The position numbers and the translations under genes were made by a program. From NCBI GenBank assembly GCA_038116945.1, contig JAYOEY010000002.1, positions 186,001-250,000 of the forward strand: 64,000 bases of DNA, read 5' to 3'. Below the pieces are notes generated by a model, which was given only the letters and a program-made list of their open reading frames with translations, did not search any database and was not told the origin of the DNA. Source of the stretch: JAYOEY01 sp038116945 (GTDB taxonomy: Bacteria > Pseudomonadota > Alphaproteobacteria > MPNO01 > UBA2964). Positions 59,918-64,000 of the stretch are shown in pieces; the stretch's first letter is position 1; each line of letters starts with the position of its first letter.

Positions 59918-62248
59918 TTATGCCGCGGCCGTCTGCGCGTCGCGGATCGTCCGCCACAGGCGCGCCGGCGTCGCGGGCATCGGTACGTCGGTGACGCCCA
60001 GCGGCGACAGGGCGTCGATCAGCGCGCTCTGCACGCAGGGCAGCGCGCCGACGCAGCCGGCTTCGCCCGCCCCCTTGATGCCGAGCGGGTTGGTTGGCGA
60101 CGGGACGGCATGGCTTTCCACGTCGATCGAACACATGTCGTCGGCCCGCGGCATGCAGTAATCCATGAAGGATGCCGCGATCAGCTGCCCGCTTTCGCGA
60201 TCGTAGGCCATGTCCTCGCACATCGCCTGGCCGAGCCCCTGGGAGATGCCGCCGTGGATCTGTCCCTTGAGCAGCAGGGGATTGATGACCGTGCCGACAT
60301 CGTCGACCACGACATAGCGGACGAACTCGGTCTTGCCGGTCTCGGGGTCCACCTCGACCTCGCACAGATGGCATCCGTTAGGGAAGGTCGGCGCCTTGGG
60401 CCGGAAAGCGGCCTGCGCGTTGAGCGTCGGTTCGATGTCGAACGGAAGCGCCATCGGGTTGTAGGCGAGCTTCGCGACCTCGACGATGTTGACCGACCGG
60501 TCGGTGCCGGTGACGACGAAATCGCCGTCGTCGAAATCGATATCCGCTTCGGCCGCTTCCAGCAGGTGGGCGGCGAGCTTCTTGCCCTTTTCGATGATGC
60601 GTTTCGACGCCAGCTGGATCGCCGCGCCGCCGTTGCCCGCCGAACGGGAGCCGAACGTGCCGCGCCCGTGGGCAACCACGTCGGTATCGCCCTGCACCAG
60701 CGTGATCTGTTCCAGCGGAATCCCGAGCAGCTCGTTGATGAGCTGCTTGAAGGTCACGTCATGGCCTTGTCCCTGGTTGAGCGTACCCATCAGGATGCGG
60801 CAGTTGCCTTGCGGATCGAAGCGGATTTCCGCCGTCTCCTCCATCGGGGCGGCGGCCTGTTCGATGGCGAAGCTGATACCGAGCCCGCGATAGACGCCGC
60901 GCGAGGCGGCTTCCGCGCGGCGGGCCTCGAACCCGTCGTAATCCGCCATCGCGAGCGCCCGTTCCATGACCCGGTCGAACTCGCCCGAATCGTATTCGAA
61001 GATCAGGCCTGTTTTGTACGGCATTTCGCCCGACGGGATCAGGTTGCGGCGCCGGATATCGGCGCGGTCGATGCCCATTTCACGCGCCGCCGTGTCGATG
61101 GCCTTTTCGATGGCGAGGCTAGCCTCGGGACGCCCCGCGCCGCGATAGGGTCCGGTCCAGCCGGTATTGGTAAAGACGCCCCTGACCGCCGTATAGATCG
61201 CGGGGGTGGTGTAGACGCCCGCCAGCCCGCCCAGATTGTTGGTCGGCGAGTGCGGCGTCATGGTGCCGAGATAGGCGCCGAGATTGGCAGCGGTTTCCAC
61301 CCGGAAGGCGAGGAACCTGCCGTCCCTGTCGAGCGCAAGTTCGGCCGTTACGACATTGTCGCGGGCGTGCGTGTCCGACATCAGGGACTCGGTGCGTTCC
61401 GCCGTCCAGCGGACCGGCCGGTCGATCAGCTTCGACGCCCACAGCACGAGAATCTGGTCGTGATAGACATCGCCCTTCATGCCGAACGCGCCGCCGACAT
61501 CGCCCGCGATCACGCGAATCTGCGGTTCAGGCACCTGCATCACGGCCGACACCAGCGCCCGGATGTTGTGGACGCTCTGCGTGCTGGTATGCAGCGTGTA
61601 GCGGTCATCCCGCCGGTTGTAGTCGCCGATCGAAACCCTGGGTTCCATCGAGTTGGCGGCAATCCGGTTCACGTCATAGGAAATCTTCGTCACATGGTCG
61701 GCCTTGCCGAAGGCAGCCTCGACCGCCGCCTTGTTGCCCAGTTCGAAGAAGAAGCATTCGTTGCCGGGGCAGTTGTCCCAAACCGCCGGCGCGCCGTCGG
61801 CGATGGCGTCCGTTACGGCGGTGACGGAGGGCAGGGGTTCGTAATCGATCTCGATCAGCTCCGCGGCGTCCTTGGCCTGCGCCATCGTTTCCGCCACGAC
61901 GAAGGCGACATTGTCGCCGACCAGCCGCACCTGGTCCTTCGCCAGCGCGGCGCGCGGCGCGGCATGCATCGGCGTACCGTCGCGCTTCTGCCGCTGGACG
62001 AGGACAGGGAAGGGCCCGAAACCCGCGTTGGCCCAGTCTTCTCCGGTCAGCACCAGAAGCACGCCGGGCGCTGCTTTCGCCGCGGTCGTATCGATCGACC
62101 GGATTTTCGCGTTGGCATGCGGCGAGCGCAGAATGTAGCCGATGGCCTGGCGGGCAAGGGTGAAATCGTCGCCGTACTTGCCGCCGCCACGCAAAAGCCT
62201 CGGGTCTTCCGTCCTGGGGACCGGCTGTCCGATTCCAAATTCGCCCAT
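59918..62248 (-). CDS. Molybdopterin-binding subunit, CO dehydrogenase/xanthine oxidase family (CoxL-like, form II)
   Basis: A 776-residue large subunit that holds the molybdenum cofactor. GGAFGMKGD (252-260), PYRGAGRPEAS (367-377), and GIKGAGEAGCVG near the C-terminus with the catalytic Glu are present. The AYRGAGR-type loop (here PYRGAGR) is form II, not the CO-specific AYxCSFR, so CO may not be the substrate. No CoxM (FAD) or CoxS (FeS) gene occurs here. The start is MGEFGIGQ at 62248 with GGAGAC upstream; the longer frame is rejected. Confidence 0.9.
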   Translation of the reverse strand: MGEFGIGQPVPRTEDPRLLRGGGKYGDDFTLARQAIGYILRSPHANAKIRSIDTTAAKAAPGVLLVLTGEDWANAGFGPFPVLVQRQKRDGTPMHAAPRAALAKDQVRLVGDNVAFVVAETMAQAKDAAELIEIDYEPLPSVTAVTDAIADGAPAVWDNCPGNECFFFELGNKAAVEAAFGKADHVTKISYDVNRIAANSMEPRVSIGDYNRRDDRYTLHTSTQSVHNIRALVSAVMQVPEPQIRVIAGDVGGAFGMKGDVYHDQILVLWASKLIDRPVRWTAERTESLMSDTHARDNVVTAELALDRDGRFLAFRVETAANLGAYLGTMTPHSPTNNLGGLAGVYTTPAIYTAVRGVFTNTGWTGPYRGAGRPEASLAIEKAIDTAAREMGIDRADIRRRNLIPSGEMPYKTGLIFEYDSGEFDRVMERALAMADYDGFEARRAEAASRGVYRGLGISFAIEQAAAPMEETAEIRFDPQGNCRILMGTLNQGQGHDVTFKQLINELLGIPLEQITLVQGDTDVVAHGRGTFGSRSAGNGGAAIQLASKRIIEKGKKLAAHLLEAAEADIDFDDGDFVVTGTDRSVNIVEVAKLAYNPMALPFDIEPTLNAQAAFRPKAPTFPNGCHLCEVEVDPETGKTEFVRYVVVDDVGTVINPLLLKGQIHGGISQGLGQAMCEDMAYDRESGQLIAASFMDYCMPRADDMCSIDVESHAVPSPTNPLGIKGAGEAGCVGALPCVQSALIDALSPLGVTDVPMPATPARLWRTIRDAQTAAA

Positions 62249-62341
62249 GATGTGTCTCCGAGAAATTGAATTCCGTTGCGCTGTCGCGCACCGCCTTCCG
62301 ATACAGGATTGCCCTCCCAGCGGCAAGCGGATGCGCAAAAT

Positions 62342-62367
62342 GAAAAGGGCGGCCCGAGGGCCGCCCT
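62342..62367 (-). terminator. Rho-independent terminator of cytochrome c' gene
   Basis: On the minus strand AGGGCGGCCC pairs with GGGCCGCCCT and runs into TTTTCA, 27 bases after the cytochrome c' stop. A second small inverted repeat (TTCGGA-AA-TCCGAA) lies between it and the stop. Confidence 0.7.
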
Positions 62368-62393
62368 GATCCGTTCGGAAATCCGAAGCCTCT

Positions 62394-62867
62394 TTACATT
62401 TTCTTCGGCTTGGGGCCGCGGAACGGCTTGTGGCAGCCGCCGCAGGTCTTGCGGACGTCTCCCGCCGTTTCCATGGCGGTGCTCTTGGTGCCCATCTTGG
62501 TCACGCTGGCGACCTTCTTGGCCGCCGCCATCATGGCGTTATTGGCGGCCTCGAACTTGGCCCAGTTATCCCAGATGTCCGGCTTGGCGCGGTGGGTCTT
62601 GCCGTACCCTGCGGCGCTGCCCTTCGGGAACATGCCCGGCAGCTTGGCGGAGATCGAGGCGATCTCGTTCGCGGCGGCGATCGCCGCCTTCTGGTCGGCC
62701 TTGCCCTTGCTGTAGTTGACCAGGACCTTGTTGGCCTTGGAAATGGCCTTCATGGCCGCTACGCGGTCCTTGACCGCGTCTGCATTGGCCGGCGCGGTCG
62801 CCATTCCGGCGCCAATGACGGCGACCGCAAGCCCGGCCGCGACAAAATGTTTCCACAATTTCTTCAT
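62394..62867 (-). CDS. Cytochrome c' (class II)
   Basis: A 157-residue periplasmic four-helix haem protein. The signal peptide is about 1-29 (ending APANA). Haem attaches at CGGCH (142-146) near the C-terminus, as in all class II cytochromes, preceded by METAGDVRKT. The N-terminal helix AVKDRVAAMKAISKANKVL fits the family, which binds NO and helps resist nitrosative stress. Single gene between an anti-sigma gene and coxL, with its own terminator. Confidence 0.9.
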   Translation of the reverse strand: MKKLWKHFVAAGLAVAVIGAGMATAPANADAVKDRVAAMKAISKANKVLVNYSKGKADQKAAIAAANEIASISAKLPGMFPKGSAAGYGKTHRAKPDIWDNWAKFEAANNAMMAAAKKVASVTKMGTKSTAMETAGDVRKTCGGCHKPFRGPKPKKM

Positions 62868-62971
62868 TTCAATTTTCCCTTCCGCTCTGGTTTAAAGCGA
62901 GACGGTTGGGAAGCCATCCCGGCCCACTAACAATCCTGATCCGGGGATATTCCACGACTTCCCCGGAAAGA

Positions 62972-63757
62972 TCATTTCTTTTGTAAGTGTGTGTAGACCA
63001 TTTCGCCCATCGGGACGAGCTTTTCCCGGTCGATCTGACCGACAAGCGCGTAGGCGTATGTACGGTCGATCCAGTAGAACGCCGATATGCCGCGTTCGGA
63101 GACGATCCGGAAAGCCGTGCCCTCGGCGTCGCGGGCGCTCCGCACATAGAGCGTCAGCCGCTTCTTGTCCTTGTCCTGATACATGAACTGGGCCGCCGGG
63201 CCGCCATTGTCGGCGACCAGCCGTCCGCCGACGAGGCTGTACCCTGCCTCGTTCAGGGAGGGCGGGTTGAGCGGACGGCCGAGCCGTCGCGACAGCCACC
63301 GCACCAGATGCTTTTCGTCCTGTTCCTTGCCCCAGGCGACTTCCACGGCGTGCCCCCGTTCGCGGGTGAAGACGACGTGTGCGCCAACCGCGTTGCGGAC
63401 GAAATCGTTTTCGCCGCCCGCCGATTTCCTGACATCGTTGGCGACCCAGCCACCGGCCGCACCCGCCACCAGAAGCACGATCGCCGCGGCAGCCTTCATC
63501 CAGCCGCTCGCCCCGGATGCGGCGCGGCGCGGCGCACGATCGATCAGCGCCCGCATGCGTTCGGGGACGGGCGCGTCGAGCATGTCGCGATGCAGCGCAG
63601 CCAGACTGTCCCGGTCGCGCCGCCACCCCTCAAGACGCGTAACGTCTTCCGGATGCGTGCCGAGCCAGGCCTCGACATCCGCGCGAGCCGCATCGTCCAA
63701 CTCGCCATCGAGATAGGCATGCAGCTCCGTTTCCGTCAGTCTTTCCATTTCACTCAT
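62972..63757 (-). CDS. Membrane anti-sigma factor
   Basis: A 261-residue protein. The cytoplasmic N-terminus has LTETELHAYLDGELDDAARADVEAWL (about 6-31), the anti-sigma domain that clamps the sigma factor. One membrane helix lies at about 87-107 (AAAAIVLLVAGAAGGWVAND), and a periplasmic domain follows. It has no HxxxCxxC zinc site, so it is not a ZAS-type factor. ATGA overlap couples it to the sigma gene. Confidence 0.85.
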   Translation of the reverse strand: MSEMERLTETELHAYLDGELDDAARADVEAWLGTHPEDVTRLEGWRRDRDSLAALHRDMLDAPVPERMRALIDRAPRRAASGASGWMKAAAAIVLLVAGAAGGWVANDVRKSAGGENDFVRNAVGAHVVFTRERGHAVEVAWGKEQDEKHLVRWLSRRLGRPLNPPSLNEAGYSLVGGRLVADNGGPAAQFMYQDKDKKRLTLYVRSARDAEGTAFRIVSERGISAFYWIDRTYAYALVGQIDREKLVPMGEMVYTHLQKK

Positions 63758-64000
63758 CGGTCGGCTCCGTCTGAAGCCGGATCTTCTCCGTCCATATAAG
63801 CCCTGAGCCGCTGCCGGCCCCGCGCGAGACGGGACATGACGGTCCCCACGGGAACCTCCATAACGGAAGCGGCTTCCGCGTACGTCATTCCCTCGACCCC
63901 AACCAGAAGAACGACCGCCCGCTGTTCTTCTGGCAGCGATGCAAGGCCGCGCTCCATATCCCTCAGCGACAGCCCCGCCGTCTGGGCCGGCTCCACCGCC
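63754..64000 (-). CDS. ECF RNA polymerase sigma factor, N-terminus cut by window edge
   Basis: Only the last 81 codons are inside the window. The visible part is sigma region 4, LPEEQRAVVLLVGVEGMTYAEAASVMEVPVGTVMSRLARGRQRL, which reads the -35 element. A GTG at 63996 is an internal codon, not the start. The gene is coupled to the anti-sigma gene by ATGA, so the pair forms a signalling switch whose regulon is not visible. Confidence 0.85.
   Translation of the reverse strand, partial: AVEPAQTAGLSLRDMERGLASLPEEQRAVVLLVGVEGMTYAEAASVMEVPVGTVMSRLARGRQRLRAYMDGEDPASDGADR

Noticed and set aside
60110..62269. Long open frame on the plus strand antisense to the CoxL-like gene
   Set aside because: The opposite strand encodes a full molybdopterin subunit with conserved motifs; the plus frame has biased, arginine-rich content typical of high-GC shadow frames.

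Overview
The window is about 64 percent GC and dense with genes. It reads as a chromosomal segment from an alphaproteobacterium, probably Rhodospirillales-like. That placement is inference from the conserved rpmH-rnpA-yidD-yidC-engB-argB block, a YejABEF importer, DUF2336 and PAS_5 proteins, TTAA-N7-TTAA (CtrA-type) sites, a CoxL/CoxG pair, and kdsB (a Gram-negative envelope). I saw no insertion sequence, prophage, integrase, CRISPR array or rRNA. Most of it is core chromosome.

Layout. 1-2.7 kb: an edge-truncated lipoprotein gene, a small orphan gene under CtrA-like motifs, an M17 aminopeptidase and a MarR regulator. 2.7-15.2 kb (minus strand): a long run joined mostly by ATGA overlaps. It holds an oligopeptide ABC importer (YejF, YejE, YejB, YejA), a TAXI-type receptor, a RimK-like ATP-grasp ligase, a 7TM protein with an inactive transglutaminase domain, a retropepsin-like protease, a second YejA-like binding protein and a HisN-type phosphatase. 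15.2-24.5 kb: PAS_5 protein, membrane cytochrome c, kdsB, pheA, nudC, the 4.5S SRP RNA, dnaX-ybaB-recR, nupC and rmuC. 24.7-30.3 kb: def-fmt-truA, then on the minus strand dapD-dapE-membrane protein and a HAD nucleotidase. 30.4-38.3 kb: an EAL/GGDEF/DUF2336 cyclic-di-GMP operon followed by a LolD-like ABC exporter. 38.3-43.3 kb: the rpmH-to-gph operon.

43.5-47.7 kb is the most unusual part. A TVP38 membrane protein and a flavin disulfide reductase precede a secreted, 95-residue, highly basic protein. It carries six tandem CNPCAAK(K)RG repeats (12 cysteines), with its own promoter, a structured leader and a strong terminator. An orphan histidine kinase follows. 47.8-56.2 kb: PEP mutase/isocitrate lyase-family enzyme, two tandem GSTs, a VOC protein, an RlmI-like methyltransferase, an EamA transporter, gamma-glutamyltransferase and panB-panC. 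56.2-64 kb: a lipoprotein with an OmpA-like tail, tRNA-Arg(ACG), an LPG-synthase-type membrane protein, an NTF2-like protein, CoxG, a CoxL-like molybdopterin subunit without its partners, cytochrome c', and an anti-sigma/ECF sigma pair cut by the right edge.

How they work together. The 2.7-15.2 kb run looks like peptide capture and uptake joined to peptide-bond-forming and peptide-cleaving enzymes. The 30-35 kb operon makes, breaks and probably responds to cyclic di-GMP. The 43-47 kb group may handle thiols or metals at the envelope, which is inference. No finding here rests on a database search; all calls come from reading motifs, gene order and nucleotide signals.
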